Shown piece after piece: positions 1-11,020 of a DNA stretch of 64,000 nucleotides. The position numbers and the translations under genes are program-made. Origin of the DNA: Imbricaverruca yamaguchii (lineage: Eukaryota; Arthropoda; Thecostraca; Neoverrucidae); contig JAOTOL010001462.1 of NCBI GenBank assembly GCA_034440575.1, positions 386,001-450,000 of the forward strand, in the 5' to 3' direction. The notes beneath the pieces are model-generated. The model did not search any database, was not told the DNA's origin, and saw only the letters and a list, made by a program, of their open reading frames with translations. How positions within the stretch are numbered: the stretch's first letter is position 1; every line of letters starts with the position of its first letter.

Positions 1-7
1 AACTGAA

Positions 8-230
8 GTCACTTCACATGCATGGGATTACTTCGGAAGCATGGGATTACTTCAGAGGCATGGAGTCACTTTAGAGGCATGGGGATAACTTCAGAGGCAT
101 GGAGTCACTTTAGAGGCATGGATCACATCAGAGGCATTGGCGTGACTTCAAGGCATGGGGTTACTTCAGAGGCATGGGGCTCTTCAGAGGCATGGGGTTG
201 CTTCATATAAGTGCGGTTACTCCAGCTGGT
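8..230 (+). repeat. Minisatellite, ~20-bp unit (left part)
   Basis: Tandem degenerate units built on TACTTCAGAGGCATGG. The same unit resumes at 395-615 on the far side of a SINE, so this is one array split by an insertion. The reading frame across it is a repeat artefact. Confidence 0.85.
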
Positions 231-231
231 G

Positions 232-392
232 GCGGTTATTGGCTTTACGACACATCAACCGTTGAGTCATGTAGCTCCGCTAATCTTTTACGCCGATTGG
301 TTGCGGGCAAAGAGTAGCGACAGGTGAGGCTCAAACCCACAATCTTTAGATTGTGAGACGGGCAAATTACCCCTGGACTACTCGTCTCCGGT
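232..392 (-). mobile_element. SINE family B (tRNA-Lys-like head), copy B1
   Basis: On the minus strand a tRNA-like head with a B-box-like GTGGGTTTGAGCCTC is followed by the family body CAACCAATCGGCGTAA and the tail GTCGTAAAGCCAATAACC. Six other copies occur in the window. It lies inside a minisatellite, so it entered after the array existed or was flanked by later array growth. Confidence 0.75.
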
Positions 393-394
393 TA

Positions 395-615
395 CTTCAG
401 AGGTATGCGTCATAGGTGTGGGGTTACTTCAGGGGTACGGGGTTAATTCAGATGTATGCGGTTGCTTCAGAGGTACACGTCGCAGATGTTGGGTTAATTC
501 AGTATTACACTTCAGAGATGTGAGTTTGTTTCAGAGGCATGGGATTACTTCAGGTGTATGGGGTTACTTCAAAGGCATTGGGTTGCTTCAGAAGCATTGG
601 GTTACTTCAGAGGAA
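395..615 (+). repeat. Minisatellite, ~20-bp unit (right part)
   Basis: Continuation of the 8-230 array with more diverged units (GGTTACTTCAGAGGTATG and variants). The open frame that continues to 888 begins inside this array; its non-repeat part (about 616-888) has no recognisable domain. Confidence 0.8.
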
Positions 616-892
616 AACATAGAGCTGGCTATTGGGATGGTAGGCGACACGTTTGCAAAACATTCTCTGGATTTTTCCGTGCATTGTGCTCCGCATAGCA
701 ACATAGCATGGAACGGCGCGGCCTCTATTTGCCGCATGACTGCTGAGATGGTACACGTGTTTTTCCTCTATCTGGTTTGCATTCGATACTATGGGGAGGA
801 ATTGGATAGTGAGCAGTGTGTCTACGATGAAGAAACGCAGCGATGCCCAGGTGTAAGACTACTTAGACAGGCACACTCAACTAACTGACCAC

Positions 893-1334
893 ACGATCAT
901 ACCAAAACATGGGACGTAAGTTGATATTCGATGCACGTCTTACCTCGTCCACAGCCAGGTAATAATGCACGTAAGCATATCATATTGGGACCTTTTTTAA
1001 ACCGAAAAGCCATTTGCCACCCACACCAATCGATAAAGTGGCCAGCGGTCTGCTAACCGCACCACCCAACCGTGTTTCCTTACGTAATCTCCTGCCACTC
1101 ACCGTTCCTCGTGACACGTGTCCCCTGTCCAGGGGTGTGGGCAGGTGACCTTGTCAGGGGCATCTAGAGTCGGCCGCAAACTGACGTATCCCCGCCAGCT
1201 GCCATACGGCCAACGGCCGGACGCCGTTTAAAGTTATCGGCGCCACGTGCAGCTAGACTGACATCCTCGAGCACGGGCGGATTCAGCGATTTCCAAGGGG
1301 GCATTCGCCTGGAGTGGCGCCACTGCCTCCGAGG
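893..1334. other. Unassigned stretch
   Basis: No gene seen. The minus strand around 1030-1080 carries a tRNA-like string (GGTGGTGCGGTTAGCAG) that may be a worn SINE head. There is no clear B box. Confidence 0.3.
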
Positions 1335-1386
1335 GGCGCCACTGCGAAAGACCCTGGACCCCTCCAGGGTCTTTCGCAGTGGCGCC
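1335..1386. repeat. Perfect inverted repeat, 24-bp arms, 4-bp loop
   Basis: The left arm 1335-1358 starts GGCGCCACTGCG. The right arm 1363-1386 is its exact reverse complement, around a CCCC loop. A further GGCGCCACTGC copy lies just upstream near 1315, so the arm sequence is locally repeated. Confidence 0.95.
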
Positions 1387-1775
1387 TAGCTGCTTTCGCA
1401 TTCGCCACTAGCTGAAAATCGTTGCGCGAGGTGAAGATATGCACTCGAACATACTAGGGACAGCGGGTGGTGTACCTGACGTGTGTTTTTCCTCACAAGG
1501 AAGCTCCTATTCCTCTGAGAAGAATGGCCGCTTCCTTTGGCTGAACAATCCGTTGAGCGGGGAAGGAGGAGAGTGCACTCGAATCTTCCCTGAAGAGCGC
1601 CTTCCCCGGTCAGAGTGGCACCACTTCCCATGGAGCCACATTCCGCAGTGCCCCCACCCCCACCCTCCCCTATATCCGCTCCTGGCCCGAACATGATCGG
1701 ACAGGCGGGGTGGCGTCGGTAGCTCGAGGGGAAGCAGCGCGTGCCGCTGCCGGGCTGACGACCGGCGTGACCTTG

Positions 1776-1909
1776 ATCGCGCCGGTACTACCGCTGCGGA
1801 AGCTTCTCCTGGAGCAGAGAGCTACAAAACATGCAGTAGTATCGGCGCGCCTTGATTGCGCCGATAATATTGCCGCGGAAGTTTTCCTGCAGCAGAGAGC
1901 TACAAAAAA
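1776..1909 (+). repeat. Two imperfect copies of a ~55-bp segment
   Basis: Copies at about 1776-1830 and 1854-1909 both end with CAGAGAGCTACAAAA and share GCGCCG and GCGGAAG blocks, spaced 78 bp apart. Confidence 0.7.
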
Positions 1910-2615
1910 AATTAGTTTGGCCTTCCTGTAAGGAAGTCCAATACCGTACGATCGTCGGGCTGTAAGTATCTGAATAATGTTGGTAGTCGTTGCATATCGC
2001 GGCGTCAGCCAGTCTCAGCTAAGCTATTGCGCATTCTGATACATCAGCATTGTTCGTGACTTTTAGCCGTATGTCTCTAAAGAAAAACAGTAACACATGA
2101 ATGCGGTGCAATGGAGAGGTAGACCAGCTGTCGTCTCCTGAAATACAATGAATATTGTGTACATTGCTTAACGGATGGACTCTCTAAGACGGTGAGTGCC
2201 ATGGACCCCTGCTCGAGGCAAATTTAATGTCATGCTTCTGACACTTTGAAACGAATGTACAGAGGTAGATTGTGGCTACTTCCAAAGTAGAAACATCACT
2301 CATCGATGGAATCCCAGGAACGGCAGCACACTTTCGTTCCTGGGAAGCCATGCACATTGACACAAGGACGTACAGCCACAAAAGAAGCTAAAAACGTTCA
2401 GCTACGGTTACAACTTTCCAAATGGGCCTTCTAGGCATTGCAAGACCACCATCCGACATGACCTACCAATCATTTGTCTCCACATAAAGCGTATTTGTCA
2501 CAGTTAATAAACGAGGTGGCGTCCCGCGGCGACGCGTGCCCAAGATAGATGACTTTTTTCCACGACTCTGTGCGGCGCAGCAGGCCGAGACACAGTCGCG
2601 GCACGACAGACCGTC

Positions 2616-2830
2616 TTATCGACGTCGGGAATGCCGACCAGGGCTGCTGCACCTCAAGCGGCACACATTCCGCATCTCATCCAGGTTAATCAGCTTCGCT
2701 GACCGCCGGGTTCCATCGATCTTCAAGGACTTCAGGTGCAGTACCGCATCAGTCACTGCGCCAGCACGGTCCTCGCCAAGGTCGGGCGCCCAAGGAACAA
2801 TTGCGGCTGCGAAGCTAAAGGCTTGTAAGT
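2616..2830 (-). other. Protein-like open frame, unidentified
   Basis: On the minus strand this frame reads like globular protein, with the strings LKSLKIDG and KLINLDEMRNVC, and is not made of repeats. An AG preceded by a weak pyrimidine tract lies near 2822 (minus). I do not recognise the family and found no partner exon. The opposite strand is also open. It could be an exon of an unknown gene or chance. Confidence 0.2.
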
Positions 2831-2834
2831 GATT

Positions 2835-3230
2835 ACGAAAATTGTCGAGCCATTCGGTCGCGAGATCAGTGCAATGGGCGGTTGTGCCAGGGCCGAACAC
2901 CTGGTCGCGAGATCAGTGCACTGCACAATTGTGCCAGGGCCGAAACGCCTGGTCGCGAGATCAATGTCATGGGCGATTGTGCCAGCGTCGACCCACCTGG
3001 TCGAGAAATCAATGTCGTGGGTAATTGCGCCAGGGCCGAACACCTGGTCGAGAGATCAATGCCATCAGCGATTGCGACGGGGCCAAACCACCTGGTCGCG
3101 ATATCAATGTCATGGGCGATTGCGCCAGCTGTCGAACACCTGATCGAGAGATCAATTCCATTAGCTATTGCGCCAGGGCCGAGCCACCTGGTCGAGATAT
3201 CAGTGCCATGGGCAATTGTGCCAGATGCCA
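2835..3230 (+). repeat. Minisatellite, 47-48-bp unit, about 8 copies
   Basis: Repeated CCTGGTCGCGAGATCAATG with start points at 2900, 2948, 2996 and 3043. The 48-bp unit keeps several frames open on both strands, so the apparent proteins here are artefacts. Confidence 0.92.
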
Positions 3231-3399
3231 TTGTATTTACACTCTGCAGCGCAGTAAGTCTCGAGTGGTATTAACATACATCACATAACATATACGCCAT
3301 CCATTGTTCAATGACATCCACGAGCATCATTTCAGAGAAACTTCTTTATTTATTGAATTTCCAAATCTCGGGTCTTCGTTTATCACCAGAGCATTTTAC

Positions 3400-4600
3400 G
3401 CTTAGAACCAGCATGTGATTATCCAATCTAATGCTGGGTCGAAATTCATGCCTTCATACTCTAATGCTTGCAACTCCGTGATTTGATACTATTACTTCAC
3501 TGATGAAAAAAAAACTTTTTAATCGAGACCGCTGAGATCGCATAACACCTCCTCTTATCCACGTAAATCCATTATCATCTGGATATACATGCCGCCAAGT
3601 ATCAGTAAGCTCAAACCTTTCCGCCATTCCTCTTACAAAACGTGCCTATGCTGTATCTATAAATTGTGACGAAGTGTCTGAACCTGTGTCATGTGTGAGT
3701 TGAAGTCACCGCAGCAGATACGCTTGGATGTGGGCAGTACGGTGTCCAAGACATTTTCTAGTGTCGTGAAGAAATTAAACCGTCCCTGTTGATTACTATT
3801 AGATGCGCATATATTTGCGCAGTACAGCTTTGTATCAAGAACGGTTCTTCTAACCAGAGGTGCACAAACCGTCAAGAATGTCACCTACAAGCATTAAAAC
3901 CCATATGTCTGTCATATTTCGAAACCCCAATCGAATCCTATCAACTGTCACGGCGTATCTGCGACAAACTGCTGCGCCATGGGTGAGCCTAATGGAGCTG
4001 GCTGCGTGCAGCCGATATTATGCACTGGGATCTGTCCAAAGGAGTTATCGCTGCCAAATGACCTCTTCCAAATTTCAGTGATAAATTATCGAAATATAAG
4101 CGAATAGTTTGTAGCATAACCAAAAATAAACTGTACATGACATATTTTTGCGTTAAAATGTCTTGAAGTGATATATCATATTCATGTGTTGAATACTTTT
4201 CCTTCTTCGAATAATGATCATCTGTGACGACAACGGAGCAGTTTCAGCCAATATCTGTCACCTAGGTTGGTACACGAGTTGGCAGGTTTGTACACCTCTG
4301 TTTCTAACCATGAGGAATCGGCCATCACTATCACTGTGCTGAACATTTGCATTGAGCGCATGCTCATTAAGATATGAATAATGCTACTCCTCCCTGACTT
4401 CCAGACCTCCCATGACTAAAGAATATTTTGGCTCCCCATTTTGCACTCCGCATCCCTTCATCGTCAGGTTTGGAACGCGTTTCCTGTACTGCAACTATGT
4501 GTCTGGGATACATTGCGTGTACGTGTCTAAAGAACGTTCTCTTCTTTGACTGGTCCTTGCGTCCGCACACATTGGCCGATATCATGCTTATACACTGCAA
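3400..4600 (-). pseudogene. Non-LTR retrotransposon fragment: APE-type endonuclease domain
   Basis: Read on the minus strand, pieces of an exonuclease-endonuclease-phosphatase domain appear in family order. They are NVCG and VAVQET (catalytic Glu) with GGVALFIS at 4600-4367; DSDGRFLMVR just downstream to about 4309; NQQGRFNFF and CGDFNSH at 3855-3657; and DTWRHVYPDDNGFTW at about 3600-3520. The domain has stops and frame changes and is split by a hAT-like MITE at 3855-4300. No reverse transcriptase was found downstream, so this is a broken fragment. The WR...TW layout suggests an L1/Tx1-type or related clade, but the clade is not settled. It is a dead mobile element, not a host gene. Confidence 0.85.
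3855..4300. mobile_element. hAT-like MITE inserted in the LINE endonuclease
   Basis: The ends are inverted repeats: CAGAGGTGCACAAACC at 3855-3870 and the complement of CAGAGGTGTACAAACC at 4285-4300 (15 of 16 match). Flanking 8-mers CTTCTAAC (3847-3854) and TTTCTAAC (4301-4308) form a one-mismatch target duplication. CAGRGGTG-type ends with 8-bp duplications are typical of hAT elements. At 446 bp with no transposase, it is non-autonomous. The LINE endonuclease frame is in phase on either side of the insertion. Confidence 0.85.
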
Positions 4601-4609
4601 GCAGGTTCA

Positions 4610-6885
4610 TTTCAGAGAAACTAGTTGTTTTCCTTGCGAATATAGATGCATGCCAGCAATGTGTAGCTTGTGACAAATCGATTGTTAATGTCCCAGAGCA
4701 TTTCCATAGACACGCTTCCACGATGAGCGGACTACCGTTGTAAGTATTCATGATGTAAAGTATGCGGTGCCGCGTACTCTCTGGGTGACGAACTGGTGTG
4801 CTCAAGGATAGCACGGCCGTAAACCCGGGGTGAGCGCGGCTGGTTGCGAATGGGAACACAGCGCAGCACGTATTTCCACCCGCAATCTGCCCATGGCCAC
4901 CGGGTCGCTTGGGCGTCATACCTCGGTCGCCTGATTACAGTGTTAGAGACAGAACAGGAAGTTTGAAGGTCACCAGCGCGGGGCGGAGGAGGCACGGAGC
5001 TACGTCCAGAACATTCATTACCCAGACGATGACTTCGCTGGGCGACGAAGTAGTTAAGGAGAGGACACCTACTGCCCGATCGAAATCTCAAAAACTGATT
5101 GGCCGATTTTCTTCCGGACTTTTTGTGACATACTCTATATTTCTACAGAAGAAATTCTGAAAATCTTAAAAGAGACGGATACAAGAGTCCAACAATGGAG
5201 GAAAATAAAATATGTACAGTACTCAATTGATCCTATATGTCGCATCCGAGTTCCTACATCTTGGAGCTTTTTACAGCCGATGACTTTTTTTAGCTCACCT
5301 AAGAACAAATGAGTTTCAAAATTTGCGTTTATAGGCCGCGCATAATTAAGAAACTGTATCCGCACGCATTTCTGCTTGTTCACGCTAAATTGTTGGACTT
5401 AATAATGTCCTGAGCACGAACAATGACTTCAGAGGCAGATAACATAGCAATAGCATACCTTGATAATGGCGGAACTAGCGACTCGAAATTAGCTACTCCC
5501 ATCTCTAGATATGTGCCTCGATGCGCTGAAATTTCCAATCCACCAGCGAATTAGTGAGGGCGCTGTCCCAAATATCCTTAAAGAGAGGAGCTCAGGCAAA
5601 GTTTCAAATCTCTTCAAACATGCTCAATATCCTCCAATGTTCACTCGACTCCCCATCCAATAGTCGTCGATTTGACATGGTTCTCCATGAGTCTGATGGA
5701 AACTCGGACTCATGGAGTCCTGAACTCACTTCCAATGATTTTTCGAAGCTTCGTCCAAGGGAAAAAAGTGGGAATACCTCATCCCACTGGTCATCGGTAC
5801 GGCACCTCCACTTATGGGTGGAGGTACTGCTTGCATAGCCTATAAGGCTCTGCAAGCAGGAACTTCGGGCGCATTGATGGAAATGCTCGATGATGTGTGT
5901 ACATGGTACCCAGTGGCTGAGATGAAACGAGATCTGGAATACGTTGTTGACAGACAAGGAGTGCGATCAATTCTTGAACTGAAGACAGTTTTTTTACTGC
6001 AACCTATGTTTACCTCCTAGTTGAATATTGTTTGTGTTCGTGGCCTTCCCTACCTTTTCTTAATTGCTGTTGCTCACTGACCACGATAACGAACCTCGCC
6101 TGAACATTCGACGGTCTCTTCGTCCATCTCAGTAAGTTATTCTCGCCCACAGCCACCGATAGCGATCAGAGGTCAGGTGCCGCGTCTTGGAACGACCCAA
6201 GCTACCTGAGAACCCGGACGGAACACTCACAATTATCCCTCCGGTGCTCTCGCCTCGCTTGACCAATGACCAGCTTGATCAGCGCCACCCCAAACTAGCT
6301 AACCATCCATCGCCTGCCGGAATTATTTCGTCATCTTTCGCATCCAAGTGCAGTAGCAGCCGCCCACACCATTAGGGCCGTAGTTGTACAACGGCTGTGT
6401 AGGAACACCCCCTGGGTGTAGTTGGATACATTATATATTGGACAGTACATGATCTTTGCAATTCCGCTCGACCGGTAACTGTTGAGGGTTGCTTGTAGGG
6501 TTGCTTGGTTGATTGCTTGCTTGCTGTTTTATTCCTTATGTCGAAAAAAATTTGGCTGAAATTGAATGGAAGTGAAAGTAGGCCTGAATGCAAAATAAAT
6601 TATCCTGCATGTGCGGCCTACTTATCACTTCCCATCGTAGAAGATAATCTTATCACCTTCCACAGCAGATTGTAGAAGTTAATCATCAGTTGTATGCTGG
6701 ATATGGATGAACCTCTGCGTACAGTTATCCATTAGTTACAGCGAAGTCGTGCGTTGGGTGATATCCACCCGTTCTTCCTCGGCAGGGAGATTTAAAGCAA
6801 ACGGACGAATTGCTACCCCGCAAGTGTTTCGATGCGGCGACGTTTCGAACTGACCCGACTGGGTGAGTTGTGATCTGGTTCGGCC
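4610..6885. other. No gene recognised
   Basis: Several open frames of 60-120 codons exist on both strands (for example 5554-5838 + and 5604-5957 -). None carries a motif I recognise and none has a clear exon border. One tract, 6485-6530, is a short GCTTG/GGTTG-type repeat. Confidence 0.3.
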
Positions 6886-6887
6886 AC

Positions 6888-6940
6888 CCCTTAGTTAGTT
6901 ATTTGGGCTTTCGGGCGCTTCGACTGCTCTGGTCATGTTG
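6888..6940 (-). mobile_element. Retroposon family C 3' end fragment
   Basis: Carries TTAGTTAGTTATTTGGGC then GGGCGCTTCGACTGC. This is the reverse complement of the family C 3' end (GCAGTCGATGCACCC, AGCCCAAATAACCAACC) seen with a clean target duplication at 63528-63585. Confidence 0.65.
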
Positions 6941-7724
6941 CGCCCTCCGGTCCCCCTGTGTGTTCGCCGGGCTGAGATGTAAGGCAACGGCCAGAGCAAG
7001 ACTGTTGCCCGGTCCCGGGCGAACCAGGATAACTGGCACCCTATCTGAGATAAGCGCTGACAACACTTCCACTCATAGACGCTACTGATAGTGCTAGATG
7101 TCATTTGGGGTAAGTTTTCCTTGGAAGCTCGGTGGGTTGGAAGCTTTCTTTGAAAGCTAGAATTGTCATGCTTCATATGGATGAGTGGAAAGAAAATAAA
7201 ATGGAACGGATGGGTAAGAACCACTGTGCTGGAAAATATTTTAGTATGCCACTAAATATGGATATTAAAATATACCTAAGATGGTAACCAGATAAATAGG
7301 TGTGCAAGACAGACTATGAATGTGCAACTGCCTCCGAAATGTTTATGCATTCACTGCATCTGCAGGACCAAACTTCACTTTTGTCCTAAATTAAGTGGTG
7401 CAGACTATGAAAGGCATTCTCCGCCTTCATAATAATTGGAAGATATTTATTATATTATCTCATAAAATTATTATATGTCTCATATATTATATAATTATTT
7501 CAGGAGACGTATCTCGAGTGTGAGCACAGAGAATACACCCATGCAATCAAGTCGCACTACCACCCCTGCTAAGTAAATCCCCTACCACAATGGCATGTCT
7601 TAATAGAAGCAAAATCTAGAGCCGATGCCAATTCCGTTGACGACCCACTGTCCTCCTTCTATGAAGCTTGCGACACTTGAGAAATCAGTTGCCGTCCGAC
7701 AGCTGATCAGTTCCCCCAGGTGAA

Positions 7725-8012
7725 GCAGAAAACCTTCCATACACGCCTGTCGCGTCCAGCACTAGCACAAACCTCTTCCGCACGCCTGTCGTATCCAGCA
7801 CTACCACAAACCTTCCCAACACGCCTGTCACATCCAGCACTACCACAAACCTTCCCTACACGCCTGTCACGTCCAGCACTAGCACACATCTTCCCTACAT
7901 ACCTGTCGTATCCAGCAGTAGCACAGCCCTTCCCTACTCGCCTGTCGTATTCAGCAGTAGCACAACCCTCCCCTACGCGACTGTCGTATCCAGTACCAGC
8001 ACAAACCTGATT
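7725..8012 (+). repeat. Minisatellite, 39-bp unit, about 7 copies
   Basis: Units contain ACGCCTGTCGTATCCAGCA followed by CTACCACAAACCTTCC. Because 39 is divisible by 3, a 13-residue protein repeat appears in the + frame. There is no sign of a real gene. Confidence 0.93.
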
Positions 8013-8084
8013 ATCTGTGCTATGTCATCTCTGTGAATCTTCAAGCCACAATGGACACTTCCGTTCGATCAGAATGCGCGTGAA

Positions 8085-8215
8085 AGTACGTCACCAAAGT
8101 TGACATTACCAGCATCATCATCAGAGCTGACATCGCCAGCGACATCACCAGTGACGTCACCAGAGCTAACATCACCAGTTCCGTCATGACAGCTGACATC
8201 ACCAGTGGACTAAGG
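8085..8215 (+). repeat. Short tandem repeat, GACATCACCAG-type
   Basis: Degenerate repeats of AGCTGACATCACCAGT, with GTGACGTCACCAG variants. Confidence 0.7.
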
Positions 8216-8519
8216 TCTGCCTCGGGAGGGCCGCTGTCGTTGGGCCCTTGCATCTGATGCATTGGAACATACATAAGCTGATCGTGTTTGTTCTGTTCTT
8301 CCTAGCCTGATGGGGCAGCTGAGTAACACCCGTGACAAAGAAAGATGAAGTTGAACAAGACTGTCTTAGTACGCCAGAAAAAGCACGCGCAGTGCTTGCA
8401 GTCTGAAACGAGTGTCTTCAGAATAGGCTCCAGATCACACCATGTCGCCAAGATGATATTTTGTGAGCTGTGATGTTTTATTGAGCATCTCCGAGATTCT
8501 CCAGGCTTGCATGAGGAGA

Positions 8520-8610
8520 ATTGGAGAGAGAGGGAGAGAGAGAAAATTTGAAGGAGAGAAAGAGAGAAAGAGAGAAGGAGAGAAAGAGAGAAAATGTCTA
8601 GATAAGGGAA
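8520..8610 (+). repeat. GA-rich microsatellite
   Basis: Interrupted GAGAAAGAGAGAAG tract of about 85 bp. Confidence 0.85.
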
Positions 8611-9589
8611 AGTATAGGCGAGCTGATGGATCAGGTGATCAGACAGAGTGAAACACTTGAACAAATGGATCGTCGGATATATAAGTCACCCAACCTGTTG
8701 GATTGTTTCGTACGAGCTTCCTTGATAATCGCGGCGACAGCAGTTTGCGCAATGATTGCGCAACCTGTGACACTAAATGGCAGTTTTAATCCTAGTGAAA
8801 ATGAACGTAAACTATGTTGAACTCGTGAAGCTTTAGACGGCATTCCTTATAATGAGAAGAGTACAAGAAATGTTGCATTATATGATATTCCAGGCATGGC
8901 ACATGATCACATATCAACCAATACTTGAATATGGCTAACAAACACGAAGTCATTTAATATCCTATGTTGTCTACTCAGTTTTATGGACTAAGCGACTTCG
9001 TGCATTTTTGCAAGAGAACAAGCGTGAACAATTAGAAGCAACTTGTTGTCATTTATGATTCGCGTATATATGCATTAGTTGCTAACCAGACAGCGTTATA
9101 TATAGTCACAATTACCAGTGGTATTCTGCATGTCGCTTTGATATGGAAGCTTTTCGTTACTTCCTTCATGTTTTCTTTTTGTATATCAACATTCCTACTG
9201 CTTTATGCATTTGTTTGTGGACATTATTTCAGCCAGACATAAAGTGCGTCGCTTTCCGAGGCAGACACGATTCCAGGCACTCTGCGAGTCCGTCAGTTGA
9301 TCTATGCGAGAGCAAGTGTGAGACAGATGGCAGCGGTTCGTTGGAGAGGCAACTGAGCCGCTTTTGTACAAAATGAGCTATCGGAGCGGTTCGGAAACGT
9401 CCCGCTGGACATCGCCTATTTGTCCGACCATCCAGGGCGCTCATTAGAGCCCTATCTCGGCCGGCCGACGACCTCCGTGTGACCTTCTGAGTGCGGTCCG
9501 GCCTCAGATCACGCCGCCACAGATGGTCCTCAGATCCCCCGCGCAGATGGTCGCGCCTCCAGTCACCTAATTAAAACACCTCGCCTTAT

Positions 9590-10700
9590 CGAAATAGATC
9601 ACGGCCGGGTCGCACGCGCGCGCGCGGCCGGCCAGCCGCACCGCGCCATGTGGCAGCCGCGCGGCGCGGTACCGGGCCGGCCGGGTCGTAAAGCTCGCCG
9701 GTGACTGTCGGTCTGAATCCGGACTAAACAGCACGATGGACGAGCGCGACCGCCGCCCGCCGCCGGCTCGTAAAGCGGCGCTACTGGGCGGACCGCTGAA
9801 CGACCTCAGGAGCTGTGGACGAACGGGGAACGGCCGGCGGTCAGCGCCGCCTGTCGGCGACCCGTCGGCGACCTGTCGGCGACCTGTCGGCTCTGTCCGA
9901 CCGGCAGCAGTTCGCGCCGGTGGAATGTCGTCAGTCTGCCCGCAGCGGCCTCTTTCGGTGGAATGTTGTAAGCAGCAGTTCCTGCCGGTGCAATGTCGCC
10001 AGCAGCAGTCCCTGCCGGTGGAATGTCGTCAGCAGCAGTTCCGGCCGGTGGAATGTCGCCAGCAGCAGTTCCTGCCGGTGGAGTGTCGTCAGCAGCAGTT
10101 CCTGCCGGTGGAGTATCGTCAGCAGCAGTCCCTGCCGGTGCAATGTCGTCAGCAGCAGTCCCTGCCGGTGGAATGTCGCCAGCAGCAGTTCCTGCAGGTG
10201 GAATGTCGTCAGCAGCAGTCCCTACCGGTGGAACGTCGTCAGTCGGCCGGCAGGTCGGTCGACCTCGCCTGCACCAGCGCCTGCGGGGCCAAGCCGGGCG
10301 GCTGTGACCTCGCTCCGACCCGGTCGCCGCTTGTTATTCGTGCGAGGAGTGCGCGGGGGTGGGTCGCGTTGCGTGACCATTACGGCGACACGGGCGCGCG
10401 GCACGCGGGCCGCGCCGCTCCAACGACTGCTCTACACACCCTCACGGGCGCAACGCGACACCGTAGTTGGCTTTTTGCCGCGGCGGCCGCGGGCTGGCGG
10501 GGTCAGGCGGACTAGTTATGTCGTGTCGTGCCGCTCGTGTACGATCTACGCCGCTGCGGCGAGACGATAGTCACCGGACGCCGAGCTCGTCGGAAGGAGG
10601 GTCAGACCAGAACGGCAGTCACGTGGAGGGATAAGTGGGAGTGGCGGTGGCGGGGAGTTCCCCGTGGGCGTCTGGGGCCGAATTCGTGGAGGTTCAGTGG
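9590..10700. other. CpG-rich block, possible promoter or island
   Basis: Very high GC with abundant CpG (for example CGCGCGCGCGGCCGG near 9618) surrounding a 30-bp minisatellite. An ATG in good context (ACGATGG) lies at 9736 and opens a frame (MDERDRRPPPARK...) that soon becomes pure repeat. It could be a CpG-island promoter with a first exon, but no splice partner or known domain supports this. Confidence 0.3.
9905..10250 (+). repeat. Minisatellite, 30-bp unit, about 11 copies
   Basis: Units contain CCTGCCGGTGGAATGTCG and CAGCAGCAGT. The same unit occurs in reverse complement inside the MITE at 11339-11628. Unit length 30 leaves all three + frames and some minus frames open. Confidence 0.95.
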
Positions 10701-11020
10701 GGTCTCCGGACATAGACATCTGGCCGGGTATCTACAGAAGGAACTTTGGGAGGGAGGTCCCGATAGCCAAGGGAAGCCTCTGCGGTCCGAAAGAGACCTG
10801 CAGGACGGAGGGTTGCTGTGACCTTCCGTAGTGCAAAATGCATGCTGTAGGTTGGGGCTTCCAGAATCAATCAGTCTTCCTGTTACTTTCTGAAGATATT
10901 CTGCTTCACCACGTTTACGATTAGATGCGAAGAATGTGTAAGTGTTCAATGAAATAATTGCTCTAACTCATATTCCAGCCAAGTCTCAGAAATGCAACTG
11001 GCTAATCAACATTCCAGCTG

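Noticed and set aside
418..888. 156-codon + frame
   Set aside because: Its first part is minisatellite. The last ~90 codons look protein-like but match nothing I know and lack clear splice borders.
9736..10570. Gln/Ser-rich 250-residue frames
   Set aside because: Mostly a 30-bp minisatellite; only the first ~50 codons are non-repeat and have no recognisable domain.
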